Shown here: positions 30,820 through 38,472 of the stretch, piece after piece
How the letters are laid out: each line of letters begins with the position of its first letter
How positions within the stretch are numbered: position 1 is the stretch's first letter
Origin: an uncultured Candidatus Saccharibacteria bacterium
Lineage (GTDB): Bacteria; Patescibacteriota; Saccharimonadia; Saccharimonadales; Saccharimonadaceae
Length of the DNA stretch: 49,020 nucleotides
Direction of reading: 5' to 3'
NCBI GenBank assembly: GCA_948944455.1
Contig: CARBES010000003.1
Coordinates: 1 to 49,020 of the forward strand
Position numbers and translations under genes: made by a program
Notes under the pieces: generated by a model
What the model saw: only the letters and a program-made list of their open reading frames with translations
Databases searched by the model: none
What the model was told of the DNA's origin: nothing

Positions 30820-31518
30820 ATGGAGAAGAGAAAGCAAGCGGGAAGGCGAGGCCTGGGGGGTCAGAAAAGTGCAGAACGTCCGATTTGGAAAGTAGAGGCG
30901 CAACCGAAGATTGTGGGGCGGGCGGAGTTGAAGTTGGCAGAGGCGGTGAAGGCTTTTTCGTATGATTTTGGAGGGAAGACGGTGCTCGATATTGGTTCGT
31001 CGACGGGCGGGTTCACGGAACTTGCTTTGCGAAAGGGGGCGAAGCGGGTAATCGCGGTCGAGAAGGGGACGAATCAGATGAAAGCTCCGCTACGATACGA
31101 CGAAAGAGTGGATCTATACGAAAAAACGGACTTTTTGGCGGTAAAGGGAGCGAATAAAGCCGGAAATTTGGTCGTAGAACAGGGGCGAAATGAAGTTGAA
31201 CTTGTACAGCGTGTACAAGTTCAAACTGTAGTGGCGGATGTGAGTTTTATAAGTTTGACGAAAATTTTGGCGCAAGCGAGGAAGATTTTGCCACGGGGAG
31301 TGGACTATCTCGTGATGCTAAAACCGCAGTTCGAGGCATATCCAGACCAACTTGTACGTGGAGTAGTAAAGAATGAGCGGATGCGACGGGAGATTATCAA
31401 GCGGTTCGAGCAGTGGTTGGGGCGGAATGGGTTTATGATCGTAAAGAAACGAGATAATGAGACGGTGGGGAAGGTTGGGGGGAATCGAGAACGGTTTTAT
31501 TTGTTGAAATCTCATTAA
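30820..31518 (+). CDS. TlyA-like rRNA methyltransferase (RrmJ fold) without S4 domain, 232 aa
   Basis: An S-adenosylmethionine-dependent methylase expected to 2'-O-methylate rRNA cytidines. VGRAELKLAEAVKAF corresponds to the family's SRGGLKL segment, and KTVLDIGSSTGGFTELALRK is motif I for SAM. ADVSFISLTKIL and LVMLKPQFEA are the catalytic DxSFIS and LxKPQFE motifs, and GNRERFYLL closes the fold. Family members usually begin with an S4 RNA-binding domain; here only about 35 basic residues precede the core. A palindromic DNA element is embedded in frame at 31196-31224, adding about 10 residues (VELVQRVQVQT) before ADVSF. TATAAT lies eight bases before the ATG. Confidence 0.85.
   Translation: MEKRKQAGRRGLGGQKSAERPIWKVEAQPKIVGRAELKLAEAVKAFSYDFGGKTVLDIGSSTGGFTELALRKGAKRVIAVEKGTNQMKAPLRYDERVDLYEKTDFLAVKGANKAGNLVVEQGRNEVELVQRVQVQTVVADVSFISLTKILAQARKILPRGVDYLVMLKPQFEAYPDQLVRGVVKNERMRREIIKRFEQWLGRNGFMIVKKRDNETVGKVGGNRERFYLLKSH
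31196..31224. repeat. Palindrome inside the tlyA-like gene
   Basis: TTGAACTTGTACA (31196-31208) and TGTACAAGTTCAA (31212-31224) are exact reverse complements around GCG. The arms are the same as those of the intergenic palindrome at 4964-4996. The insert keeps the reading frame. Confidence 0.9.
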
Positions 31519-31528
31519 CGCATGACAG

Positions 31529-31670
31529 AAACTTAGCTTTTTGTTACATTCCTTTTCTCGCAGGGTGACGCTCTCCTCATCGACTCGCTTGCGCTCGCTG
31601 AATCGGACTCACGCCAGCCCTAGTGGGCGGGGCCACGTGCTCGAAAAGCAATATAGCAAAAGCTAAGTTT
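31529..31670. repeat. Long inverted-repeat element after tlyA-like gene
   Basis: AAACTTAGCTTTTTG (31529-31543) pairs with CAAAAGCTAAGTTT (31657-31670). Inside, TTTTCTCG and CTCGAAAAG form a second arm pair, and the core holds several GC-rich hairpins (ACGCTCTCCTCATCGACTCG region) unlike the GGCGCGTCC core of copies 1-3. It probably serves as the 3' end structure of the gene. Confidence 0.7.
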
Positions 31671-31730
31671 TCACTATTCGCTATTAGCGATTTCGGCAAG
31701 TATTTTTGTTTGTAATTTTTACAATTATTA

Positions 31731-31758
31731 TTGACGGGTTGAGTGGAAGTAATATAAT
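31731..31758 (+). promoter_or_regulatory. Promoter of the candidate ncRNA
   Basis: TTGACG (31731-31736) and TATAAT (31753-31758) with a 16-base spacer. Confidence 0.8.
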
Positions 31759-31764
31759 GGAGAT

Positions 31765-32098
31765 ATTGATCGACTCGTAGTTTAATAAGTTTTATACAAA
31801 AGCGAAGCGTGAGGCAATTTTGCTTACGCTAGTTAGGCTGAGTTGCCTTGTGCTTTTCTGTGTAAACCTAGAACGTTCGTTTGCCGAGATATCGGTAAAG
31901 AATATGCGGGTAAGCATTAAATGTAAGTCCCGTCGAGTTGAGCAATTTAAATATAAAATTTATATCTAGCACATTACTGACTGAACGCGAGAGATCGCTT
32001 TGCATATTAAGACTGAATGTGAAAGTAATTTCACTTTAGTATATGAGTGTAAGCTCAACAGACTGATATAGCCCCAGGACGGTGTCCAGGGGCTTTTT
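31765..32098 (+). ncRNA. Candidate structured RNA, about 330 nt
   Basis: A 420-base gene-free gap holds a consensus-like promoter, then a sequence without a credible frame, then a Rho-independent terminator (GCCCC-AGGACGGTGTCCA-GGGGC, TTTTT). Visible stems include GAGGCAA/TTGCCT inside AAAAGC/GCTTTT, GCCGA-GATA-TCGGT, GTGAAA-GTAA-TTTCAC, and a long-range pair GAGTTGAGC/GCTCAACAGAC that would close a domain. Size fits tmRNA, RNase P RNA or 6S RNA, but I find no tRNA-like T-loop with CCA end for tmRNA and no clear P4 helix motif for RNase P. Identity unresolved: either a diverged housekeeping RNA or a lineage-specific one. Confidence 0.6.
32070..32098 (+). terminator. Terminator of the candidate ncRNA
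   Basis: AGCCCC-(TGG)-AGGACGGTGTCC-AGGGGCT followed by TTTTC, placing the RNA 3' end near 32098. Confidence 0.85.
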
Positions 32099-32172
32099 CA
32101 CGTATAAGAATTATGTAGAAGAAGGGGGAGTGGGAACTTGTGTTTTGACGGCAAGGCGCGTATAATAATAGC

Positions 32173-33222
32173 ATGAGCTTAATACATGGTGTGGGCGACT
32201 TCTTCGCGCTAGACATTGGGACGACGGCGATTCGGTTAGTACAGCTGGCTGGAAATGCGCAGCATGGTTGGGTTTTACAGAAGTTTGCTTATGTACCGGT
32301 GGAGCGAAAGGTTTTGGAAGACGGTTCGACGGCGGGGCAACGACGGCTTGGGGAGACGATTCTTGGGGCAATGAAACAAGCTGGTATTACGACGAAAAAT
32401 ATTGCCGTGGGGATGCCAGCATCGAAGACATTTACGTCGATCGTGCGGGTAGATAATTTGCCAGAAGCGGAGTTGATGAATTCGGTTAAGTATCAGCTAG
32501 ATAAGTACATTCCGATGCCGTTAGACGAGGCGACGGCAGATTATGTGTCGCTAGGGGTGTGTCCACATGATGCTACGAAGGCAGAGATATTGATTTCTTC
32601 GTCAGCGGTGGCGTTTGCGGAGGCAAGGATGGAGTTGATAGAATCTTATGGATTAAATGTGATTGCACAAGAGCCGGAGTCGTTAGCGATGGCGCGGGCG
32701 TTGACACCGGTAGGAGCGCAGGACGCGCGGATGATTATTGACTTGGGTGAGCGTTCGACGGATCTTGTAATGATGTATCGAGGAGTGCCACGATTAGTGC
32801 GGTCAATTCCGGGTGGTTTTTCATTATTGATTAAGACGGTGTCGTCATCGTTAAATGTGAAAGAAGAGCAAGCGCGGCAGTTCATCTTGAAGTTTGGCTT
32901 GGCGCAGGATAAGGTCGAAGGCCAGGTGTTTAAGGCGTTGGATTCGACATTGGAGAGTTTTGCGTTAGAGTTGACCAAGTCGATGCGGTTTTTTAAGTCA
33001 GAATATATGAATGCGCCAGTAGGCGGGATCGTATTGTCAGGTTTTGCTGGAATGATCCCGTTCATTGCGGAGTATATTGAAGCAAAGACGAATACGCCAA
33101 CAACGCAGGGGAATCCATGGCAGCTAGTGCGAGTAACACCAGAGCAGCAACGGGTGTTGCAGCCAGTGGCGAGCGAATTTGCGGTGGCAATTGGATTGGC
33201 TGAGAGAGGGAATGACCGATGA
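32173..33222 (+). CDS. pilM: Type IV pilus assembly protein PilM, 349 aa
   Basis: An actin-like (FtsA-fold) cytoplasmic ATP-binding protein that anchors the PilN/O inner-membrane assembly. FFALDIGTTAIRLVQLAG is the phosphate-1 loop, and VGMPASKTFTSIVRVDNLPE, KYQLDKYIPMPLDEATADYV and MIIDLGERSTDLVMMYRGVP (phosphate-2) are typical, as is GIVLSGFAGMIPFIAEYIEA (adenosine motif). TATAAT ends six bases before the ATG, so a leaderless mRNA begins the pilMNOP-pilB operon here. The stop overlaps the next ATG (ATGA). Confidence 0.92.
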   Translation: MSLIHGVGDFFALDIGTTAIRLVQLAGNAQHGWVLQKFAYVPVERKVLEDGSTAGQRRLGETILGAMKQAGITTKNIAVGMPASKTFTSIVRVDNLPEAELMNSVKYQLDKYIPMPLDEATADYVSLGVCPHDATKAEILISSSAVAFAEARMELIESYGLNVIAQEPESLAMARALTPVGAQDARMIIDLGERSTDLVMMYRGVPRLVRSIPGGFSLLIKTVSSSLNVKEEQARQFILKFGLAQDKVEGQVFKALDSTLESFALELTKSMRFFKSEYMNAPVGGIVLSGFAGMIPFIAEYIEAKTNTPTTQGNPWQLVRVTPEQQRVLQPVASEFAVAIGLAERGNDR

Positions 33223-34646
33223 ACGATTTTCTAGAAAATATGAAGAAACAGTTTAGCGACTTGTGGTTGCAGGTGCGACGGTTCTTTGCGCAAGTAGTAT
33301 CGAAAGTAACCGGCAAGCCAGTGAAACAAGTCGTGGATAGTGGCAGTGTAGTCACTTCGACGGTAAGCTCGACGTACGAGATTAACCTGGTGCCAGCGGT
33401 GAAAGCTGAGATGATTAAGGCGCAGAAGGTGAGGAACCTAGTACTGTTTATTTGTATCGTGGTGTCGAGCGTGGCGGCGGGTGTCGTAGTGATTCTCTTC
33501 GGGATTAAGAGTGGACAGGACATTGCGATCGGGAATCAAGATAATCGGTTAGAATTGATGTCGAAGAAATTGAACGAATATGCAGAGCTGGACGATATTA
33601 TAACGATCCAGAGTCAGCTGACGGGGATTGATGCTATTCTGCAAAAGAAAACAGTGTTGTCTAGGGTGTTCGGAGCGTTGTCGGTGATGATGCCGGAAGG
33701 GGATGATGATGTGAAATTGTCGGAACTAAGAGTAGATATGAAGACGAATGTCCTAACGATGGAGGGGCAGGCTGATGCACGGAAAGATCCGTTAATCGAC
33801 TACCGTGTTTTAGAGTCATTCAAGAAAGGGATGGCGCTAACAAAGTATGATTACGGACGCTATGTGGATGCGACTGGGAACGAGATCCCAACGCAGTGTG
33901 TCAGCGAAGCAGACGCTGAGGGGCATGCCTATAAGACGGGAGATAATTTCTACGCGTGGTGGGACATTACGATTCCTGGATGCGAAGCAGTGCAGCTAGG
34001 AACTTTGGAAGACACGGGGGCAGAGTATTACTATACGCGCGAAGCCGAGGTCGAGAAGGGTACAGAAGAATATAATGGCGCGATGGAGACGCGATGTGAC
34101 GAAAATGGGGAGAACTGCGTCGATGTACCAGCTCCGGAGATTGTCTGCGATAGCAATGGCGAGAACTGCGTGGAAGTGCCGGTAGAATTAAAAGAAGTTG
34201 TCCTTAAGGTGAAGATTTGGCGAACACCGCAATTTAACTCGTGGTATGGATCAGGCAAGATGTCTCTAGACGGTAAGGTTACGGGAATCGAACATTTTAA
34301 TAGTGCCTGTATTTCGTATCGTGGCACTGATACGCGCGGAACGGTGCGTTGGACTTCGGTGCATGATGAAGATTGTATGTTGGCGGAGGATGGCTTAGAA
34401 GTCTTAAGTTCGTCGAACGGACGAAATGATAGCGATAATTTAGTTCTGAAGTTTTCGGCGAGGACTACGTTTAATAGCGAGTTCTTTAGCTTCCAGAATA
34501 AGCATATGATTGCGATTGGGCCGCTCGGACAGAATGTGACGGATTCTTACGTTCAGATTGGTAATATGTTCGCACAAGAGGCGAAGGATTGCGCAGCAGA
34601 CGATACGGAATGCAATACGAACCGGGTGAATGAGGGAGGATATTAA
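33219..34646 (+). CDS. PilN-like pilus assembly membrane protein, 475 aa
   Basis: A bitopic membrane protein. After a basic amphipathic start it carries YEINLVPAVKAEMIKAQKVR, the conserved PilN peptide that binds PilM, then one helix (about 71-92), a coiled coil (QDNRLELMSKKLNEYAELDD) and a ferredoxin-like PilN domain. It is more than twice the usual PilN length (about 200). The extra C-terminal 250 residues hold Cys-containing repeats (CDENGENCVDVPAPE, CDSNGENCVEVPVE) and a beta-rich region, probably an extracytoplasmic extension. Position after pilM and before the PilO-like gene supports the call. Confidence 0.82.
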   Translation: MNDFLENMKKQFSDLWLQVRRFFAQVVSKVTGKPVKQVVDSGSVVTSTVSSTYEINLVPAVKAEMIKAQKVRNLVLFICIVVSSVAAGVVVILFGIKSGQDIAIGNQDNRLELMSKKLNEYAELDDIITIQSQLTGIDAILQKKTVLSRVFGALSVMMPEGDDDVKLSELRVDMKTNVLTMEGQADARKDPLIDYRVLESFKKGMALTKYDYGRYVDATGNEIPTQCVSEADAEGHAYKTGDNFYAWWDITIPGCEAVQLGTLEDTGAEYYYTREAEVEKGTEEYNGAMETRCDENGENCVDVPAPEIVCDSNGENCVEVPVELKEVVLKVKIWRTPQFNSWYGSGKMSLDGKVTGIEHFNSACISYRGTDTRGTVRWTSVHDEDCMLAEDGLEVLSSSNGRNDSDNLVLKFSARTTFNSEFFSFQNKHMIAIGPLGQNVTDSYVQIGNMFAQEAKDCAADDTECNTNRVNEGGY

Positions 34647-34647
34647 A

Positions 34648-35571
34648 ATGCAGCCAAATAAACCGGGCGATACGAAACGAGAAAGAATTTCTAAGGCACA
34701 ACAACTAACGATGGTCGAGGTGTTGATTGCGTCGCTGATTCTCGGGACGTGTATCGTGCTAGCGACTTTCTTGATGAAATATATTGGGTTTAACGCGCGG
34801 ATTTTGACAGTGAAGGGCGAAGCACTTAATGATTATGATCAAGCAATTCGAGATATCGGAGTCTGTGTAGACAAAGATAGCAATGGGCGGTTGACGGATG
34901 AAGAACTAAACAACTGTGATCCAAATGCGGTGAATTTTCAAGATGTTGTCGGGAGCTTGCGTTACAATGTGTTTGAGGCGATGGCGCAAAACGGTGATCT
35001 TGAATCGGTGGCGAGGAAACGAAACGATAGTTGCTATGACGAGGCAGGACAGAGAATTGATTTCAATGCAGCATATAATAGTGCAAAAGATGATACTGAG
35101 CGAAAAATGGCGCTTCAGGCGATGAAGGTATGTTCGGCACTAAGGGTGATCCCGGACGCTTTGCCGGCTCTGAAGAATACGGAAGCTTTGATGGCGAGCT
35201 TGAATCAGATTTTCATTGTGTCGGGTTGGGAACCAGAGAGTTTAGCTCCGCGAGACGATAAAATTGATGTAGATATTGCTGGGGTGGAGGCGATTCCGGT
35301 GACGTTGCGGGTGGAAGGTGATGGAACGACGGTGTTGAAAGTGTTAGACAATATTGAGCGATCAATACGAGAGTTTAACGTGCGGACGGCGACGATCGAG
35401 TGGAACTCGGCGGGGATTAGTTTACAGGCGCAGGCGAATGCTTATTATTTGGACGAAATGGCGCCGCTAGAGATAGACAGAGTGTTCAGGGCGACCGAAA
35501 CGCTCAAGAATAACAGCACAAAGAAGAGTGTGACAGATATGAAAAACGAAGCGATGGAGAGTGTGAAGTGA
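34648..35571 (+). CDS. PilO-like pilus assembly membrane protein, about 307 aa
   Basis: One membrane helix (about 25-48: VEVLIASLILGTCIVLATFL) is preceded by a short basic cytoplasmic tail; the rest is extracytoplasmic with a C-terminal ferredoxin-like PilO region (IPVTLRVEGDGTTVLKVLDN, EFNVRTATIEW, LQAQANAYYLDE). DKDSNGRLTDEELNNCD near residue 75 looks like an EF-hand Ca2+ loop. The ATG at 34648 is chosen over the one at 34630 because GAGGGAGG lies nine bases before it and the earlier one overlaps the pilN stop region. Confidence 0.78.
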   Translation: MQPNKPGDTKRERISKAQQLTMVEVLIASLILGTCIVLATFLMKYIGFNARILTVKGEALNDYDQAIRDIGVCVDKDSNGRLTDEELNNCDPNAVNFQDVVGSLRYNVFEAMAQNGDLESVARKRNDSCYDEAGQRIDFNAAYNSAKDDTERKMALQAMKVCSALRVIPDALPALKNTEALMASLNQIFIVSGWEPESLAPRDDKIDVDIAGVEAIPVTLRVEGDGTTVLKVLDNIERSIREFNVRTATIEWNSAGISLQAQANAYYLDEMAPLEIDRVFRATETLKNNSTKKSVTDMKNEAMESVK

Positions 35572-36032
35572 AACAATCAGACATTTTTAGCTTGATTATG
35601 ATCGCAAGTATTGGGACGTTGGTGGCGTTCTTTGTCTGCCAATCGATTATGGGTGATCCTGATGAAGCTTCGGTTAAGTTTACACAGCTAGCGAAGCCGA
35701 TTTCTAAGGGTTTATCGGCGCCGGATCCGGAGGTGTTTAATAGTACAGCGATTAACCCGACGGTAGAAGTCTATGTAGGGGACTGTGAGGATATTAATCA
35801 GAACGGAATTCTGGATGACTTTGAGTTGGACGCTTGTGGCAAGGTGCAGCGTGAGGAGAAGACTTGCTTTTATACGGACGGAGATGGCTTATTAAATAAT
35901 GAAGAGTTGTTGGCTTGTGAAGTAGATTTGTCATCGCCGACTTATGAGGAATGCGATGTAAATCTGGACGGTGTATTGGACGACAATGAACGGGCAACTT
36001 GTTTGATTAAACTGGACACAGAAGTAGAATAG
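35568..36032 (+). CDS. Small membrane-anchored pilus-operon protein with EF-hand-like loops, 154 aa
   Basis: The N-terminal helix (about 7-28) anchors a small extracytoplasmic domain. The position fits PilP, but no clear PilP homology is visible. Three acidic loops, DINQNGILDDFELDAC, TDGDGLLNNEELLAC and DVNLDGVLDDNERATC, follow the D-x-N/D-x-D/N-G-x-L-x-x-x-E spacing of Ca2+-binding EF-hand/dockerin-like loops. Each ends in a Cys, so they could be disulfide-linked, perhaps by the DsbA-like enzyme at 3746. Its start overlaps the PilO-like stop (GTGA). Function inferred from context only. Confidence 0.7.
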   Translation: MKQSDIFSLIMIASIGTLVAFFVCQSIMGDPDEASVKFTQLAKPISKGLSAPDPEVFNSTAINPTVEVYVGDCEDINQNGILDDFELDACGKVQREEKTCFYTDGDGLLNNEELLACEVDLSSPTYEECDVNLDGVLDDNERATCLIKLDTEVE

Positions 36033-36044
36033 GAGACGCAAGAG

Positions 36045-37808
36045 GTGGCGTTGCTGACGAAAGATAGTTTGGAGAGAGTGATTGAGCTCCTCATCAATGA
36101 AGGCTTGGTAGACAAGGCGGATGTGGATCGAGTGCGACAAGAAGTAGCACAGTCGAAACGGCCGCTGCTCGAGACGTTGATGGCGCAGAAGATTCTCAGC
36201 AACGAGATGCTGGCACACGCAACAGCAGTGGTGATGGGGGTGCCATATGTTAATTTGAAAAATGTAGAAATGGACCAGGATGTGCTCACGTTATTGCCAT
36301 TAGAAGTAGCAGAACGGAGCATGGTAGCGCCTCTTGGTGAATCAAATGGACAGCTAGTAGTGGCAATGCTGGACGTAGGAAATATCCAAGCAGTAGATTA
36401 TCTGTCGACTTTTACGGGGAAGATGGTGAGGGCAGTGATGGCCTCCAGCGAGGGGATCCAGTCGGTTCTGAAACAGTACCGAGGTGATTTCACGGGAGTA
36501 GCGCAGGCGGTCAAGGTAACGAATCAGGAGGTCGCGCAGGCGAAGGCGAATAGTAATGTCAAGACAATTACGCAAGATTCACCGATTTCGAAGGCTTTGA
36601 CGAGTATATTGGAATTTGCCGTAAAAAGTAAGGCAAGTGATGTGCATATTGAACCATTGGAAGATAGCCTAATTATTCGGTGTCGAATCGATGGTGTACT
36701 GAGGCGGGTGATGGAGTTGCCAAAGGCGATTGAGCCAGCACTAGTCTCGCGTATTAAGATTTTGGCGAATTTGAAAATTGATGAGCACCGGATACCGCAG
36801 GATGGTCAATTCGCGGTGATGGTAGGCGATAAAGAAGTAGATCTTCGTATTGCAATTTCTCCGGTAGTATGGGGCGAACAAGTAGTGATTCGTCTATTGG
36901 ACAAGAGCGGTACAAGCATGGATATTGCGAGTATGGGGATGACGGGACGAGCGCTAAAGACGGTGTTAAGCGGGATTAGCAAGCCGAATGGGATGATCCT
37001 GACGTCGGGCCCAACTGGTTCGGGTAAATCGACAACTTTGTATGCGTTAATTAAGCAGATTAAATCCGAGAAGATTAACATTGTGACGCTTGAGGATCCA
37101 GTAGAATACAAGATGGCGGGAGTGAATCAGATTCAGGTGAACGTGGATGCTGGCTTAACTTTTGCGTCGGGGCTAAGGAGTATTCTAAGGCAGGACCCGG
37201 ACGTGGTGATGGTTGGTGAGATTCGTGATGGCGAGACGGCAAATTTGGCGGTGCAGGCATCGTTGACAGGGCATCTAGTATTCTCGACATTGCACACAAA
37301 TTCGGCGGCAGGTATTTTGCCACGTTTGCTTGATATGGGAATTGAACCCTTCTTGCTAGCGTCGACGCTCAATACAGTGATTGGTCAGCGTCTAGTGCGG
37401 CGGGTATCGGAAAAACGGACGAGTTTCCAGAGTAGCGAAATGCAGGCGCAGGAAATTAATAGTGTTGTTGGTGATTTGTTGCCGCAAACACAGGATGATG
37501 TAGCGCGAGTGAGCGAAGATTTGGGTTATCCGGGGTTACCAGTAAAAGGGAACGCATATACGCTGGTAAAGGGTATTGATGATCAAGATACGCCGGGCGG
37601 ATATTCGGGTCGGGCAGGTCTCTATGAGGCGATTGATGTTGATGAAGATATCCAAAAGCTAATTATTTCACACGCTACGGCAAGCGAAGTGATGCGGGCT
37701 GCACGAGAAAAGGGAACGGTGACGATGCAGCAGGACGGAATGCTGAAGGCGCTGTCTGGGATCACAACAATGGAAGAGGTGAATAGGGTAGCTAGCGATT
37801 TGGCGTAA
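36045..37808 (+). CDS. pilB: Type IV pilus extension ATPase PilB/GspE, 587 aa
   Basis: The hexameric cytoplasmic motor that drives pilin polymerisation. The N-terminal MshEN domain (about 1-150) includes VPYVNLKNVEMDQDVLTLLP. The ATPase shows SDVHIEPLEDSLIIRCRIDG, Walker A GPTGSGKSTTLYA, Asp box ITLEDPVEYK-type VTLEDPVEYK, Walker B RQDPDVVMVGEIRD and the His box FSTLHTNSA. The zinc-binding tetracysteine region usual before GRxGLYE is absent: the segment after GQRLVRR has no cysteine. Starts at GTG with an upstream AGGAGACG. It is the last gene before the N/O cassette pair that splits the pilus locus. Confidence 0.95.
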   Translation: MALLTKDSLERVIELLINEGLVDKADVDRVRQEVAQSKRPLLETLMAQKILSNEMLAHATAVVMGVPYVNLKNVEMDQDVLTLLPLEVAERSMVAPLGESNGQLVVAMLDVGNIQAVDYLSTFTGKMVRAVMASSEGIQSVLKQYRGDFTGVAQAVKVTNQEVAQAKANSNVKTITQDSPISKALTSILEFAVKSKASDVHIEPLEDSLIIRCRIDGVLRRVMELPKAIEPALVSRIKILANLKIDEHRIPQDGQFAVMVGDKEVDLRIAISPVVWGEQVVIRLLDKSGTSMDIASMGMTGRALKTVLSGISKPNGMILTSGPTGSGKSTTLYALIKQIKSEKINIVTLEDPVEYKMAGVNQIQVNVDAGLTFASGLRSILRQDPDVVMVGEIRDGETANLAVQASLTGHLVFSTLHTNSAAGILPRLLDMGIEPFLLASTLNTVIGQRLVRRVSEKRTSFQSSEMQAQEINSVVGDLLPQTQDDVARVSEDLGYPGLPVKGNAYTLVKGIDDQDTPGGYSGRAGLYEAIDVDEDIQKLIISHATASEVMRAAREKGTVTMQQDGMLKALSGITTMEEVNRVASDLA

Positions 37809-37822
37809 TGTCATTGGTTAGT

Positions 37823-38037
37823 TTCTTCATCCTCCCTTGATTACTCTATGACTAGACAACGGAGGGGACGAGCATCATGGCGATAGTACCAGCCCGTGGA
37901 AGATGTTTCTATACCAAAGCTCATATCATAAGCAATACTTGAACTGCTAGCACGTAGTGCCCACATTATTCCCATATGTCCCATAACTTTAGCTTCTTCT
38001 ATATCTGGATACCAATCTCCGCTGCGAACGAAGAAAC
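37823..38037 (-). repeat. Variable FISUMP-like cassette N (minus)
   Basis: The minus frame is open from FFVRSGDWYPDIEEA to YYRHDARPLRCLVIE and stop. The edges carry small changes (ATGACTAGACAACGGAGGGG, CTGCGAACGAAG; LV for LA), so this copy is drifting. It begins 15 bases after the pilB stop codon. Confidence 0.82.
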
Positions 38038-38137
38038 CAAAAACCAAAATACGACCACTAGGCCGCTTTTTACCGAAGCTTATCAGGGGTGAAGCAAGAT
38101 AAAAAACGACACGCAGGTCGTTTTTTACATTTCTAGT
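38038..38137. repeat. Cassette-pair spacer, inverted copy of 11669-11778
   Basis: Contains CGACC-ACTA-GGCCG and AAAAAACGAC-ACGCAG-GTCGTTTTTT hairpins in the opposite order and orientation to the G/H spacer. The second is terminator-like and may end pilB transcription. Confidence 0.85.
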
Positions 38138-38369
38138 CTTTTCTTCGTCCGCAGCGGACACATGAGTGGAAATACCGAACAGTGGATACAATGGTCCGGA
38201 AGTGATATTTTTGTATATTCTAACCAATCCGACCAAAAAAATTCTACAGCGCATTACTTTTCTGTAGTTCGAGCCGTTCTAATGCGGCCAACTGACAGCA
38301 ACGTACGCAGCTTTGCCTTCTCCCTCCGTTGTCTAGCCATAGAGTAATATCAAGGGGAGGATGAAGAAG
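38138..38369 (+). repeat. Variable FISUMP-like cassette O (plus)
   Basis: The frame is open from FFVRSGHMSGNTEQ through IQWSGSDIF to VRSFAFSLRCLAIE and stop. Inverted partner of N; the pair with its spacer separates pilB from pilT. Confidence 0.85.
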
Positions 38370-38472
38370 AAAAGGACATTATGGTTGAATGAGGAAGGTT
38401 TTGGGTCAGAGGGGAATGTGAGTCAAGGGCTTTTTATCGGTAAAATTATAGTTTTTATGGTAAAATAGGGAT

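Noticed and set aside
31765..32098. Naming the RNA tmRNA or RNase P RNA
   Set aside because: No TTCRANYC T-loop plus CCA end and no recognisable tag frame for tmRNA; no convincing conserved RNase P core. Left unnamed.
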